Shown in pieces: positions 10,819-20,412 of a DNA stretch of 64,000 nucleotides. The notes under the pieces were generated by a model. It was not told where the DNA came from. It was given only the letters and a program-made list of their open reading frames with translations, and did no database searches. Location of the stretch: NCBI RefSeq assembly GCF_902499045.1, contig NZ_CABVPL010000019.1, forward strand, positions 1 through 64,000, in the 5' to 3' direction. Positions within the stretch are counted from its first letter, which is position 1; each line of letters opens with the position of its first letter. Both the position numbers and the translations under genes were made by a program. Source of the DNA: Burkholderia latens. Lineage in GTDB: Bacteria; Pseudomonadota; Gammaproteobacteria; Burkholderiales; Burkholderiaceae.

Positions 10819-10850
10819 AAAAGGCCGGCAACGAGCCGGCCTTTTCATTT
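10819..10850. terminator. Terminator hairpin (AAAAGGCCGGC / GCCGGCCTTTT)
   Basis: A perfect stem of about 11 bp with a five-base loop, then T-rich sequence on the plus strand. The A-run on the other side makes it usable by the minus-strand CobD-like gene as well. Confidence 0.9.
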
Positions 10851-10872
10851 CATCGCGTGCTGCGCGAGCGGG

Positions 10873-11811
10873 TCACGAAATCCAGACCGCCAACGTCAGC
10901 ATCAGCAGCAGGATCATCCACAGGATCACCGCGCGCCATACCAGGCCGACCGCAGATTGCAGCGTACGCGGCGTGCAGTCGTCGCCGACCGTCAGCGGGC
11001 CGCTGTCGCCGACCGCCAGCGCGTCGAGGCTCGACGGCTCCGCGAGCGGCCCCGCGAGGCGCGCGCCGAGCGCGCCGCTGCCGGCCGCGAGCAGCACGCC
11101 ATCGTTCGGGTCGGGCCACTGGCGTGTGTGATTGCGCCACGCGTAGATTGCGTCCTCGAAGTTGCCGACGATCGCGAAACCGAGCGCGGTCAGCCGCGAC
11201 GGAATCCAGTCGATCACGAAGAATGCGCGCTGCGCGAACGTCGAGAACGCGGCCGTGCGCTCGTCGCCCGGCGTCGACCAGCTGCGCGCGAGATATTCGG
11301 AGATGCGGTACAGCACCGCGCCGGCCGGACCGATCGGCAGCACATACCAGAAGAACACGCCGAATACGTGGCGATGCGATGCAACGACTGCATGAATCAG
11401 CGTATGGCGGACGATTTCGCCGACCGGCATGTCGATCGTGTCGAGGCCCGTCCACTCGTGCAGGATCTCGCGCGCACGCGGCACGTCGTCGTTGTTGAGC
11501 GCGAGATGGATGTCGGTGAAGTAATGGCTGAACTGGCGGAAGCCGAGCGTGAAATACACGACGACGACGTTCCAGATGAACGCGAGCACGAAGCTCACCT
11601 TGTACAGCAGGAAGTAGATCAGCGCGACGACCAGCACCCACGGCAGCACGACCGCGAGCCACGCGAGCACGCCATGTTTTTGCTTGCCGGCGTCGAGGCC
11701 ATGCGCGACGGTTTCCGCATGAAACTGGAACAGTGCGAATACCGGATTGCTCGGCGACAACGCGCGGACCTGTTCGATGATGAGAGCGAGGAGAACCGAA
11801 AAGAAAGTCAT
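10873..11811 (-). CDS. CobD/CbiB family membrane protein
   Basis: A 312-residue inner-membrane protein related to CbiB/CobD, the cobalamin-pathway enzyme that attaches aminopropanol, and to AmpE. Hydrophobic segments lie at about 1-15, 50-95, 145-170 and 290-312. Family features are PGDERTAAFSTFAQR and the central GNFEDAIYAWRNHTRQWPDPNDG. No other cobalamin gene is near, and proteins of this subfamily sit alone in beta-proteobacteria, so a role in cobamide synthesis is not assured. Confidence 0.8.
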   Translation of the reverse strand: MTFFSVLLALIIEQVRALSPSNPVFALFQFHAETVAHGLDAGKQKHGVLAWLAVVLPWVLVVALIYFLLYKVSFVLAFIWNVVVVYFTLGFRQFSHYFTDIHLALNNDDVPRAREILHEWTGLDTIDMPVGEIVRHTLIHAVVASHRHVFGVFFWYVLPIGPAGAVLYRISEYLARSWSTPGDERTAAFSTFAQRAFFVIDWIPSRLTALGFAIVGNFEDAIYAWRNHTRQWPDPNDGVLLAAGSGALGARLAGPLAEPSSLDALAVGDSGPLTVGDDCTPRTLQSAVGLVWRAVILWMILLLMLTLAVWIS

Positions 11812-11931
11812 GCGTGGCGCCGTCTTCGGAGTTATGTCATTTTTTGCATAACGATAGCACAGCGTAAGCGACGGATGGCCGCTGGCGCGACGGGCCGCGG
11901 GCCGGCCATGCGCGCACGGTCGAGCGGCCGC

Positions 11932-12618
11932 TTATCCGGCCGCCAAGAAGCGGTACAGATTGCGCAACATGCCGGCAGTTGCGCCCCAGATGAAGTAATG
12001 CCCGTTCGATGCGTCGTTCGGATAGGGCATCGCAAAAAAACGACGCTCGCCGCCTTCCCAGCGGAACACGCGCACCTGGTGGTTCGCGGGACTCATCAGG
12101 AACGCGAGCGGCACCTCGAAGATCTCGGCGACCTCGAATGTGTCGGCCTGCACGGTGAACGGCGGATGCACGAGCGCCACCACGGGCGTCACGCAGAAGC
12201 CCGTGCCCGTCAGGTAGTCGGGCAGCGCACCGAGAATCTCGACCGGCTCGGCGGCCAATCCGATCTCCTCCTTCGCCTCGCGCAACGCGGTCGCGGTCGC
12301 GTCGCGATCGAACGGCTCGCGCCGGCCGCCAGGGAAGCTGATTTGGCCGGCATGGTCGTTCAGGTGATCCGCGCGCTGGGTCAACAGCACGGTAAGACCG
12401 GTCTCGCGAACGACGAGCGGAACGAGGACGGCTGCACTGCGCGGATCGACGCCGTCCTGCAACCGCACCTCGCCGGGTTCCACGCTCCATTCGAGCGTAC
12501 GCGCGAAACGTTCGCGCAACCCGGATGGCGTCATCAGCCGGGGATCGATGGTCGGCAGGCCGGCGCCGGTACCTTCGACCGGCAGCACTTCGGGGTCAAT
12601 GATGGGGCGGCGATTCAA
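11932..12618 (-). CDS. CoA pyrophosphatase (Nudix hydrolase)
   Basis: A 228-residue Nudix protein. The box GGRREPFDRDATATALREAKEEIGL (near residues 95-119; REAKEEIG carries the metal-binding Glu residues) follows LLTQRADHLNDHAGQISFPGG, the UPF0035 signature of CoA-pyrophosphate hydrolases (NudL type). It would cleave CoA or its derivatives to 4'-phosphopantetheine and 3',5'-ADP. It lies between the CobD-like gene and rplS on the same strand, separated from rplS by a terminator. Confidence 0.9.
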   Translation of the reverse strand: MNRRPIIDPEVLPVEGTGAGLPTIDPRLMTPSGLRERFARTLEWSVEPGEVRLQDGVDPRSAAVLVPLVVRETGLTVLLTQRADHLNDHAGQISFPGGRREPFDRDATATALREAKEEIGLAAEPVEILGALPDYLTGTGFCVTPVVALVHPPFTVQADTFEVAEIFEVPLAFLMSPANHQVRVFRWEGGERRFFAMPYPNDASNGHYFIWGATAGMLRNLYRFLAAG

Positions 12619-12666
12619 TGGGGCTCTCGGATTCGTGTCGTATCGAGCATATTGTCGCGCCAGAAT

Positions 12667-12696
12667 GAAAAAAGCACCCGGGAGGGTGCTTTTTCC
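12667..12696 (-). terminator. Terminator of the rpsP-rimM-trmD-rplS operon
   Basis: On the minus strand the stem AGCACCC / GGGTGCT is followed by six T residues, directly after the rplS stop. It ends the ribosomal operon before the Nudix gene. Confidence 0.9.
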
Positions 12697-12705
12697 TTAC
12701 AGCTC

Positions 12706-13098
12706 TTACTCTTGGGAAGCTGCTGCGGCGCGATCCTTCGACACCAGCTTTTCCTTGATTCGAGCCGACTTGCCCGAACGCTCGCGCAGGTAGTACAGCT
12801 TCGCACGACGCACATCACCGCGACGCTTCACGACGATGCTCGCCAGCAGCGGCGAGTAGGTCTGGAACGTACGCTCGACGCCTTCGCCCGACGAGATCTT
12901 GCGGACGATGAAGTTCGAGTTCAGGCCACGGTTGCGCTTCGCGATCACGACGCCTTCGTACGCCTGAACGCGCTTGCGGTTACCTTCAACCACGTTCACG
13001 TTCACGATCACCGTGTCGCCCGGGGCGAATTCGGGAATCGTCTTGCCGGCGAGCGCGCGCTCGATCTCTTCCTGCTCAAGTTTTGCGATCAGATTCAT
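12706..13098 (-). CDS. rplS: 50S ribosomal protein L19
   Basis: A 130-residue protein at the 30S-50S interface. Signature [12 protein letters not shown] at the start and [37 protein letters not shown] in the middle identify it; the C-terminus has a short Ala-rich tail. ATG at 13098 is preceded by TAGGAG; an upstream GTG is in frame but too close to the ribosome site. It is the last gene of the rpsP operon, 133 bases after trmD. Confidence 0.98.
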   Translation of the reverse strand: MNLIAKLEQEEIERALAGKTIPEFAPGDTVIVNVNVVEGNRKRVQAYEGVVIAKRNRGLNSNFIVRKISSGEGVERTFQTYSPLLASIVVKRRGDVRRAKLYYLRERSGKSARIKEKLVSKDRAAAASQE

Positions 13099-13231
13099 CA
13101 CTGACTCCTAAAGCCATCTTGTCGGCGTTTGCACCCGCCTGCTTCCAGGCCCGGCCCCGATAGAGGATGGATTCACATCAGGCACCGCGCACGCATGCAC
13201 GGCACCGCCATTTCCCGCCCGCGACACCGCC

Positions 13232-14026
13232 TCAGGAGGCGTCCTTCGCTTCGCGTGCGAGGTTCGCAAGCCACGCCTCGTCGGCCCGGCTCAGCAACTT
13301 CTCGCGGCGCGCCCGGACGATCAGGTCCGGCCGCTTCCGCAGCGTATTTCTCAAAGCTTCCTGACGCCGCCACTTCTCGATCTCGGCATGATGCCCGCCG
13401 AGCAGCACGTCCGGCACGCGTACGCCTTCGTACTCCTCCGGGCGCGTGTAATGCGGACAATCGAGCAGCCCGTCGGCGAAGCTGTCCTGCACGGCCGACT
13501 GCGCATCGTTCAGCACGCCCGGCAGCAGCCGCACGACGGCATCCATCATCGCCATCGCCGGCAGCTCGCCGCCGGACAGAACGAAATCGCCGAGGCTGAT
13601 TTCCTCGTCGACGCAACGATCGAGCAGACGCTGATCGATCGCCTCGTAGCGGCCGCACAGCACGATGACGCCAGGCTCCTGCGCCATCCGCACCGCCCGC
13701 TCGTGCGTGAATGGCGCACCCTGCGGCGACATCATCACCACGCGCGTGCTCGCGATGCCCTGCTCCGCCTGTGCAGCCTTCGCTGCACCGATCGCGGCCT
13801 CGAGCGGCTTCGCCAGCATCACCATGCCCGGACCGCCGCCGTACGGACGATCGTCGACCGTGCGGTAGTTATCCGTCGTGAAATCACGCGGATTCCAGGT
13901 ACGCAGCCCGAAGCGCGCCTGCTTCACGGCCCGGCTGGTGATGCCCCAGTCGGTCAGCGCGCGGAACATTTCGGGAAAGAGCGTGACGACGTCGAACTGC
14001 ACCGCGCTCTCCGTAACCGGGTTCAT
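13232..14026 (-). CDS. trmD: tRNA (guanine-N1-)-methyltransferase
   Basis: Methylates G37 of tRNAs to prevent frameshifting, using S-adenosylmethionine in a SPOUT-type trefoil knot. In 264 residues the knot motifs are [14 protein letters not shown] and [15 protein letters not shown], with the [11 protein letters not shown]-terminus and [11 protein letters not shown] in the linker. The start ATG overlaps the rimM stop by four bases (ATGA). Frames extending upstream into rimM are shadows. Confidence 0.97.
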   Translation of the reverse strand: MNPVTESAVQFDVVTLFPEMFRALTDWGITSRAVKQARFGLRTWNPRDFTTDNYRTVDDRPYGGGPGMVMLAKPLEAAIGAAKAAQAEQGIASTRVVMMSPQGAPFTHERAVRMAQEPGVIVLCGRYEAIDQRLLDRCVDEEISLGDFVLSGGELPAMAMMDAVVRLLPGVLNDAQSAVQDSFADGLLDCPHYTRPEEYEGVRVPDVLLGGHHAEIEKWRRQEALRNTLRKRPDLIVRARREKLLSRADEAWLANLAREAKDAS

Positions 14027-14703
14027 GAGTAATCGGCTTCCCAGTCGACAACGATACGACGCGCCGCCTGATCCACCGTCTTGACGTAGACGCCGACGAA
14101 CGGGATCAGCCGTTCGCTGGTGGTCGGCCGGCCATCCTTGCCGACTGCCGGATACTCGACGCGCATGATCGAATGCACGCCGTTGTCGATCATCCCGCTC
14201 ACCGTCCCGAGCGCCACCGATTGCTCGTTGACGACGTCGAGACCGATCAGGTCGACCCAATAGAATTCGTCCGCGGCCAATGCCGGGAAATCTTCCCGGC
14301 GCACGAACACGCGAAAGCCGCGCAAAGCCAGCGCGGCATCGCGGTCGCTGACACCCGCGGCGTGCGCGACGACCGTGTCGCCGTGCGTCTTCGACTGCAG
14401 GATGCGGGCGGACAACCGCTCCCCACCCCGCTCCAGCCACCAGCGGCGCGCGTTGAGCAGCGCATCGCCGCCGCGGCCTGCGTCGGCATGCGTCGCCACC
14501 TTGACCCAGCCTTTCAGGCCATAGGCGTCGACCACCGCCCCGACCTCGACAGCATCGTCGGGCCAGGCTTGCACCGCTTCGAGACTGCCCTGCTCGGCAG
14601 CCGTACCAGCCTTCGCGACAACGTCGCGCTCGACCGGCTTGCGGACGAATGCGCCAAACGACGCTCGCCCGCGCTTTGCGTTACCGGAATCGTGACCGGA
14701 CAT
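14023..14703 (-). CDS. rimM: Ribosome maturation factor RimM
   Basis: A 226-residue assembly factor for the 30S head that binds S19. The RimM core begins near residue 52 ([18 protein letters not shown]) and the PRC-barrel carries [13 protein letters not shown]. The first 50 residues form an extra charged leader compared with the 182-residue E. coli protein. AAGGAG lies eight bases before the ATG. The stop overlaps the trmD start. Confidence 0.96.
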   Translation of the reverse strand: MSGHDSGNAKRGRASFGAFVRKPVERDVVAKAGTAAEQGSLEAVQAWPDDAVEVGAVVDAYGLKGWVKVATHADAGRGGDALLNARRWWLERGGERLSARILQSKTHGDTVVAHAAGVSDRDAALALRGFRVFVRREDFPALAADEFYWVDLIGLDVVNEQSVALGTVSGMIDNGVHSIMRVEYPAVGKDGRPTTSERLIPFVGVYVKTVDQAARRIVVDWEADYS

Positions 14704-14746
14704 CAATGCTCCTTGCAGCCGGCACGACCGGCACACCGCGCCATTG

Positions 14747-15001
14747 TTAGGCAGCCGGTTGCGCCTTCTGCGCTTCCTTCACGAGACGCTGGACGGTCGG
14801 CGACAGTTGCGCGCCAACGCCTTGCCAGTACGTCAGGCGATCCTGAGCGATGCGCAGCGATTCGCCCTTCGTGGCGACCGGGTTGTAGAAGCCGACGCGC
14901 TCGATGAAGCGGCCGTCACGACGGTTACGCGAATCGGTAGCGACGATGTTGTAGAACGGGCGCTTCTTCGAGCCGCCGCGAGCCAGACGGATGATAACCA
15001 T
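14747..15001 (-). CDS. rpsP: 30S ribosomal protein S16
   Basis: An 84-residue protein of the small subunit body, first gene of its operon. The [20 protein letters not shown] start is the standard family signature. AAGGA is placed before the ATG at 15001. The promoter should lie in the 138 bases between it and the divergent sorbosone dehydrogenase-like gene. Confidence 0.98.
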
Positions 15002-15139
15002 ATGAAATCCTTCGGGAAAACCGGGTTCGAAACTACTGAAACGTGCGATTATAGCCGGAAACCGAAGCCACAACAAACACTTACGCGCAAAATTTCCGCA
15101 GGCGCGCTGTCCGCCGGGCATACAATCGTCGTGTTCCCG

Positions 15140-16294
15140 ATGCTCCCCGCCGCCATGCCGCTATTTTGCGCCGCCCCGGCACGCCGTGCGCAGCACCGCC
15201 TCGCGGACATGCTGGCCGGCCTCATCGCCTGCATTGCGTCGGCTGCCGCTTGCGCCGCGCCGCCGGTGAACGAACTGGTCGTGCCGCCCGGCTTCCATAT
15301 CGACGTGCTGACCGACGCAGTGCCGGCCGCCCGCGAAATGGCGTGGTCGCCGCGCGGAATCCTGTATGTCGGCTCGCGGGAAGGCCGCGTCCATGCCCTC
15401 GCGATGCACGAGGGCCGGATCACCGCCCGCTACGTGATCGCATCGGGGCTCGACATGCCGGTCGGCGTCGCGTACCGCGACGGCGCGCTCTATATCTCGG
15501 CCGTATCGCGCATCCTGCGCATCGACCATGTCGACGACCGGCTCGCGAAGCCGCCCGCCCCGGCAGTCGTCACGGACGCGCTGCCGACCGACCACCATCA
15601 CGGCTGGAAATTCATCGCATTCGGCCCCGACGGCAAACTTTACGTGCCGACCGGTGCGCCGTGCAACGTCTGCCTCCCGGATCGCAACCGCTACGCGATC
15701 ATCGCGCGCATGAACGCGGACGGAAGCGGACGCGAGGTGTTTGCCCGCGGCATTCGCAACACCGTCGGCTTCGCGTGGCACCCCGACTCTGGCGAACTGT
15801 GGTTCACCGACAACGGCCGCGACCTGATGGGCGACGACGTGCCCGACGACAAGCTGAACCGCGCGCCGCGCGCCGGCCTCGACTTCGGCTTTCCCTACTG
15901 CCATGGCGGCGACCAGCCCGACCCGGAATTCGGGAGCCCCGACGTATGCCGCCGCTATGTTCCGCCCGTGCTGAAACTCGGCGCGCACGTCGCGGCGCTC
16001 GGCATGCGTTTCTATACAGGGCCAATGTTTCCGGCGTCGTACCGGAACAACGTCTTCATTGCCGAACACGGCTCGTGGAATCGCAGCACGAAGGTGGGCT
16101 ACCGCGTGATGCGCGCGGTCGTGTCCGCCGATGGCAGTCACGCCCGCGAGACGCCGTTCATCACCGGCTGGCTGCGCGCGGACGGCACGGTATGGGGGCG
16201 GCCGGCCGACGTACTGCCGCTGCCGGACGGCTCGCTGCTCGTCAGCGACGACTACGCGGGCGCCATCTACCGCGTCACCTATGCGGCACCTTGA
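15140..16294 (+). CDS. Sorbosone/glucose dehydrogenase-like beta-propeller protein, secreted
   Basis: A 384-residue protein with a hydrophobic Ala-rich N-terminal segment and likely cleavage after ACA near residue 38. The rest matches the six-bladed GSDH propeller (PQQ-dependent sugar dehydrogenase type): [43 protein letters not shown] and [10 protein letters not shown] in order. The CNVC pair near residue 175 is common in this subgroup. Substrate and cofactor are not known. Start is uncertain: GTG 15131, ATG 15140 and ATG 15155 are all in frame. Confidence 0.82.
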
Positions 16295-16402
16295 CGCAGG
16301 CACCGGATGACCGGCTCCGACCGGGCATCGTAGAATGCGTGCCGGGCCGAGCGCCCGCGCCGGCCCGCCGGCGCCCATGCCAACGATAATCCGCCGCCAT
16401 CC

Positions 16403-16870
16403 ATGTCAAGCAGCACCGCACCGTCCCGCCGTTTCCGCTCGAAGACGCTCACCGCCGCTCTCGCGTTCCTGTTCGGTTCGCTCGGCGCGCATCGCTTCTA
16501 TCTGTACGGCTTTCGCGACGTGTACGGTTGGGCGCACCTGCTCGCGACGATCGTCGGGATTCCGGGCTTTCTGCTGCTCGCGGCGACGCAGCGCACGGCC
16601 AGCCTCGGCTGGTGGCTCGCCGTGCCCGGCGCGATTTCGCTGCTTGCCGCGTTCCTCGCCGCGCTCGTCTACGGACTGCGCCCCGACGAAAAATGGGATG
16701 CGCAGTTCAATGCCGAGACGGGCAAGCAGAGCCGGTCGGGCTGGACGGTGATCTTCATCGTGATCTTCTCGCTGCTGATCGGCGCGTTCCTGCTGATGAC
16801 CGCGCTCGCGCTGTCGTTCCAGACGTATTTCGAATCGCAAGTCGAAGCGGCGAAGCAGATTTCGCAGTAA
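16403..16870 (+). CDS. TM2 domain-containing membrane protein
   Basis: A 155-residue protein. The TM2 motif LAFLFGSLGAHRFYLYGF is at residues 20-37; a second half follows (YGWAHLLATIVGIPGF), then two more hydrophobic helices near 80-95 and 120-140. Such proteins sit in the inner membrane; function is unknown. It follows the sorbosone dehydrogenase-like gene after about 100 bases and converges on the radical SAM gene 17 bases later. Confidence 0.85.
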   Translation: MSSSTAPSRRFRSKTLTAALAFLFGSLGAHRFYLYGFRDVYGWAHLLATIVGIPGFLLLAATQRTASLGWWLAVPGAISLLAAFLAALVYGLRPDEKWDAQFNAETGKQSRSGWTVIFIVIFSLLIGAFLLMTALALSFQTYFESQVEAAKQISQ

Positions 16871-16887
16871 GCGCCGACGCGCGCCGG

Positions 16888-18054
16888 TCAGAACAGGCTC
16901 AACTGCATGTCGTCGCGCGGCTTCACGCCCGCCGAGCCCGCCACCGTGCGCCGCGCTGCCGCGGCGGCCACCGGCGCGGCGCGAAACCGCGACATATCCA
17001 GAATGCCGTTCCTGTGCTCGTTCAATCCGAGCCGCTTGACAGCCTGACGGAAACGCTGCCGCAACAGGTCGGCCCAGATCCCCTCCCCCTTCATCCGTTT
17101 CGAAAAATCCGAGTCGTAATCTTTCCCGCCGCGCATATCGCGCACGCGGTTCATCACGCGCTCCGCGCGATCCGGAAAATGCGCGGCGAGCCAGTTCTTG
17201 AACAGCGGTGCGACCTCCCACGGCAAGCGCAGGATGATGTAGCTCGCGTGCGTCGCGCCGGCTTCCGCGCACGCCTCCAGCACCCGCTCCATGTCCGGTT
17301 CGGTAACGAACGGGATCATCGGCGCAATGCTCACGCCGACCGGCACGCCCGCGTCGCGCAGCGCGCGAATCGTCCGCAGCCGGCGCGCCGGCGTCGCCGC
17401 ACGCGGCTCGAGCGTGCGCGCGAGTTCGGCGTCGAGCGTCGTGATCGTGACGGCCGCCATCACCTGCCCGCGTTCGGCCATCGGCGCGAGCAGGTCGAGA
17501 TCGCGCTCGATCAGAGAAGATTTCGTGATCGCGGCAAACGGGAGCCCGTGATCGTGCATCACCTGGATCACGCTGCGCGTGATGCGCAGATCGCGCTCGA
17601 CCGGCTGGTATGCGTCCGTGTTGACGCCCAGCGCGATCGGCTCCGGCACGTAGCGCTTGCGCGAAATCTCCCGCTCGAGCAGTTCGGCCGCATTGACCTT
17701 CGCGTAGATGCGGCTTTCGAAATCCAGCCCGGGGGACAGCCCGAGATAGCTGTGCGTCGGCCGCGCAAAGCAGTAGATGCAGCCGTGCTCGCAACCGCGA
17801 TACGGATTGAGTGACACGCTGAACGGAATGTCCGGCGACTGGTTGCGCGTGAGAATGCTCTTCGCGCGCTCCTCGAATACCTGCGTGCGCAGCGGAGCAG
17901 GCAGATCGGTGTCGTCCGATTCGTGCGTCCAGCCGTCGTCGACCGCTTCGCGCAGCGCCGTTTCATAGCGCCCCTGCAGATTGTCGACCGCACCGCGCCC
18001 CTTGCGGGGCGCGGGCGGCGCTATCGGAAATTCGTTGTCGGACAGACCGTCCAT
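16888..18054 (-). CDS. PA0069-family radical SAM protein (spore photoproduct lyase-like)
   Basis: A 388-residue radical SAM enzyme. The iron-sulfur motif CEHGCIYC (Cys88, Cys92, Cys95) sits in NPYRGCEHGCIYCFARPTH, typical of the Rv2578c/PA0069 group related to spore photoproduct lyase. The substrate is unknown; family relatives act on DNA lesions or photoproducts. The start at 18054 has AAGGGTGAG upstream. A longer frame starting at 18090 would begin inside the LexA box and is unlikely. The LexA box implies SOS induction. The family is named for a Pseudomonas aeruginosa gene which, as I recall, belongs to the LexA regulon there too. Confidence 0.9.
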   Translation of the reverse strand: MDGLSDNEFPIAPPAPRKGRGAVDNLQGRYETALREAVDDGWTHESDDTDLPAPLRTQVFEERAKSILTRNQSPDIPFSVSLNPYRGCEHGCIYCFARPTHSYLGLSPGLDFESRIYAKVNAAELLEREISRKRYVPEPIALGVNTDAYQPVERDLRITRSVIQVMHDHGLPFAAITKSSLIERDLDLLAPMAERGQVMAAVTITTLDAELARTLEPRAATPARRLRTIRALRDAGVPVGVSIAPMIPFVTEPDMERVLEACAEAGATHASYIILRLPWEVAPLFKNWLAAHFPDRAERVMNRVRDMRGGKDYDSDFSKRMKGEGIWADLLRQRFRQAVKRLGLNEHRNGILDMSRFRAAPVAAAAARRTVAGSAGVKPRDDMQLSLF

Positions 18055-18080
18055 GCGCTCACCCTTTCGCCTGCACCCAA

Positions 18081-18100
18081 TACTGTACATTTATACAGTA
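18081..18100. promoter_or_regulatory. LexA (SOS) box upstream of the radical SAM gene
   Basis: The 20-bp site tactgtacatttatacagta matches the consensus CTGT-N8-ACAG exactly, with TA flanks on both sides. It lies 27 bases upstream of the gene start (18054) and is nested in a larger imperfect palindrome (GCACCC on the left, GGGTGC on the right). It should repress the minus-strand gene until DNA damage. The Lrp-type gene on the other side ends, rather than starts, here. Confidence 0.88.
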
Positions 18101-18164
18101 TCGGGTGCAGCGTGCCAAGGGCGAGATGAAGGGTCCGAAGTCCGGCAACGGGCCGCTGCAGCGA

Positions 18165-18653
18165 TCATTCGCCGACCGAAATGGTCAGCGTCTCCTTGAT
18201 TTCCTCCATCACGACGTAACTCTTCGACTGCACCGCGCCGGGCAACTGCAGCAGGATGTCGCCGAGCAGCTTGCGATAGTCGGCCATCTCGCCGATCCGC
18301 GCCTTGATCAGGTAGTCGAAGTCGCCGGACACGAGATGGCATTCGAGCACCTCGTCGATCTTCATCACTTCGCGGCGGAACTGCTCGAACATGTTGCCGC
18401 CCTTGTGGCCGAGCGTGATCTCGACGAACACGAGCAGCGCCGCGCCGAGCTGGGCGGGATCCACGCGCGCGTGGTAGCCGGTGATGACCCCGTCGCGCTC
18501 CATGCGCCGCACGCGCTCGATGCATGGCGTGACGGTCAGCCCGACCTGTTCCGCGAGGTCCTTCATCGCCATCCGGCCGTCATTCTGGAGCAGTTTGAGG
18601 ATGCGCCGGTCGAGCTTGTCGAGCGAGCGTACTGGCTGGCGTTGCGTTCTCAT
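18165..18653 (-). CDS. Lrp/AsnC family transcriptional regulator
   Basis: A 162-residue protein. The N-terminal winged HTH (LDRRILKLLQNDGRMAMKDLAEQVGLTVTPCIERVRRME) is followed by the RAM ligand-binding domain (VFVEITLG, VLECHLVSGDFDYLIKAR). Length is that of Lrp. ATG at 18653 is used; an upstream ATG at 18689 adds twelve residues without family match. It is divergent from dadA, so it probably regulates D-amino acid catabolism (a DadR/AlnR-like role), with sites in the 145-base shared region. Confidence 0.93.
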   Translation of the reverse strand: MRTQRQPVRSLDKLDRRILKLLQNDGRMAMKDLAEQVGLTVTPCIERVRRMERDGVITGYHARVDPAQLGAALLVFVEITLGHKGGNMFEQFRREVMKIDEVLECHLVSGDFDYLIKARIGEMADYRKLLGDILLQLPGAVQSKSYVVMEEIKETLTISVGE

Positions 18654-18798
18654 TTCTTTATTCTGAAAACCTGAAAAATACGATAACAAAACCTACACAT
18701 TCGACAATACCATAGCGCAAAAAACTAGATCAGCTAGAGGTTACACGGAGCCGCAGGTGCGCCCGGCCTCGACCTGATTCCTTCGATCTGGAGCAGCT

Positions 18799-20085
18799 AT
18801 GCGAGTCGTCATTCTGGGCAGCGGTGTGGTGGGCGTGGCAAGCGCGTATTACCTCGCGCGCGCCGGTCATGAAGTCACGGTGATCGACCGGGAAGCCGGC
18901 CCGGCGCTCGAGACGAGCTTCGCGAACGCGGGCCAGATCTCGCCCGGCTATGCTGCGCCGTGGGCCGCGCCCGGCGTGCCGCTGAAGGCCGTCAAGTGGA
19001 TGTTCGAGAAGCATGCGCCGCTCGCGATCCGTCTCGACGGCACGCGCTTCCAGCTCCAGTGGATGTGGCAGATGTTGCGCAACTGCACGGCCGAACGCTA
19101 TGCGGTCAACAAGGGCCGCATGGTGCGCCTCGCCGAATACAGCCGCGATTGCCTGCAGGCGCTGCGCGCCGACACCGGCATCCAGTACGAAGGCCGCACG
19201 GGCGGCACGCTGCAGCTGTTCCGCACGCAGCAGCAGCTCGACGGCGCGGCGAAGGACATCGCGGTGCTGCAGGAAGCGAACGTGCCGTTCGAACTGCTGT
19301 CGCCGGCCGAGCTCAAGAACGCCGAGCCGGCCCTCGCCGCCGTCTCGCACAAGCTGACGGGCGGCCTGCGCCTGCCGGGCGACGAAACCGGCGACTGCCA
19401 GCTGTTCACGACGCGCCTGGCCGCGCTCGCCGAATCGCTCGGCGTGAAGTTCCGCTACAACACGCCGATCGACGCGCTCGCGATCGCCGGCGGCAAGATC
19501 GCCGGCGTGCAGTGCGGCAGCGAGACGGTGCGCGCCGATGCGTACGTCGTCGCGCTCGGCTCGTACTCGACGAACTTCATCGCGAACCTGATGAAGATTC
19601 CCGTCTATCCGCTGAAGGGCTATTCGATCACCGCGCCGATCGTCAACGAGGCGGCCGCGCCTGTGTCGACGGTGCTCGACGAAACGTACAAGATCGCGAT
19701 CACGCGTTTCGACCAGCGCATCCGCGTCGGCGGGATGGCCGAGATCGTCGGCTTCGACAAGAACCTGCGCGCGGCGCGCCGCGAAACGCTCGAAATGTGC
19801 GTGAACGACCTGTTCCCGGGCGGCGGCGACACGTCGAAGGCCACGTTCTGGACGGGCCTGCGCCCGATGACGCCGGACGGCACGCCGATCGTCGGCCGCA
19901 CGCCGGTGTCGAACCTGTTCCTGAACACCGGCCACGGCACGCTCGGCTGGACGATGTCGTGCGGGTCGGGCCAGTTGCTCGCCGACCTGATCTCAGGCAA
20001 GAAGCCGGCGATCCAGGCCGACGACCTGTCGGTCCATCGCTACCTGAAGGATGTCGCCGGCCAGACGCGCCCGGCTTACGCGTAA
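18799..20085 (+). CDS. dadA: D-amino acid dehydrogenase, small subunit
   Basis: An FAD enzyme at the inner membrane that oxidises D-amino acids (chiefly D-alanine) to keto acids. The 428 residues start with the Rossmann motif [28 protein letters not shown]; other family stretches are [19 protein letters not shown] and [17 protein letters not shown] near the C-terminus. Length is typical. The alanine racemase dadX, adjacent to dadA in some bacteria, is not here. It is transcribed divergently from the Lrp-type regulator. Confidence 0.96.
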   Translation: MRVVILGSGVVGVASAYYLARAGHEVTVIDREAGPALETSFANAGQISPGYAAPWAAPGVPLKAVKWMFEKHAPLAIRLDGTRFQLQWMWQMLRNCTAERYAVNKGRMVRLAEYSRDCLQALRADTGIQYEGRTGGTLQLFRTQQQLDGAAKDIAVLQEANVPFELLSPAELKNAEPALAAVSHKLTGGLRLPGDETGDCQLFTTRLAALAESLGVKFRYNTPIDALAIAGGKIAGVQCGSETVRADAYVVALGSYSTNFIANLMKIPVYPLKGYSITAPIVNEAAAPVSTVLDETYKIAITRFDQRIRVGGMAEIVGFDKNLRAARRETLEMCVNDLFPGGGDTSKATFWTGLRPMTPDGTPIVGRTPVSNLFLNTGHGTLGWTMSCGSGQLLADLISGKKPAIQADDLSVHRYLKDVAGQTRPAYA

Positions 20086-20126
20086 ATCGGACCGGCCCGC
20101 GGCGATGCGGGCCGGTCGCAGCACTG

Positions 20127-20152
20127 ACAAAGGCGTCCTCGGGCGCCTTTGT
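20127..20152 (+). terminator. Hairpin after dadA
   Basis: AAAGGCG and CGCCTTT pair around a CCTCGGG-type loop. The T-run after the stem is short. It may terminate dadA. Confidence 0.6.
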
Positions 20153-20350
20153 CGCTTCGGCGAGCGCAAGTACAGCTGCGAGCGGCGGCTCGGTATGAGG
20201 CGCTAGTCAACAGGTGCATGCGGTTGTCGCTCGTCGAGCGAATCGGCGCTGCCAGTCGCGCGCGTGTGGGGGCGCCGATGCGTTCCGGATGGCGCGGCAC
20301 GATCGCGCCCCTCTCGCGGAACGACACCCGCCACTCTTCAGCGATGACGC

Positions 20351-20382
20351 AACAAAAAGGGGCGCTCATCGCGCCCCTTCTG
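20351..20382 (-). terminator. Terminator of the etfBA operon
   Basis: AAGGGGCGC and GCGCCCCTT pair; on the minus strand the stem is followed by TTTTTG, 30 bases after the etfA stop. Confidence 0.85.
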
Positions 20383-20412
20383 CCGTACTTGCCGCCGAAG
20401 CGTCACGCCGTG

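Larger units (their letters stand above)
20086..20412. other. Intergenic region between dadA and etfA with hairpins
   Basis: It holds three hairpins: ACCGGCCCGC / GCGGGCCGGT near 20091-20116, the dadA terminator at 20127-20152, and the etfA terminator near 20357-20379. The central 200 bases carry no supported gene. Confidence 0.5.

Noticed and set aside
14744-15139. Upstream in-frame extension of the sorbosone dehydrogenase-like gene
   Set aside because: It runs antisense through rpsP and lacks a signal peptide start.
18055-18090. Upstream start of the radical SAM gene at 18090
   Set aside because: It would start inside the LexA box; the 18054 start has a ribosome site.
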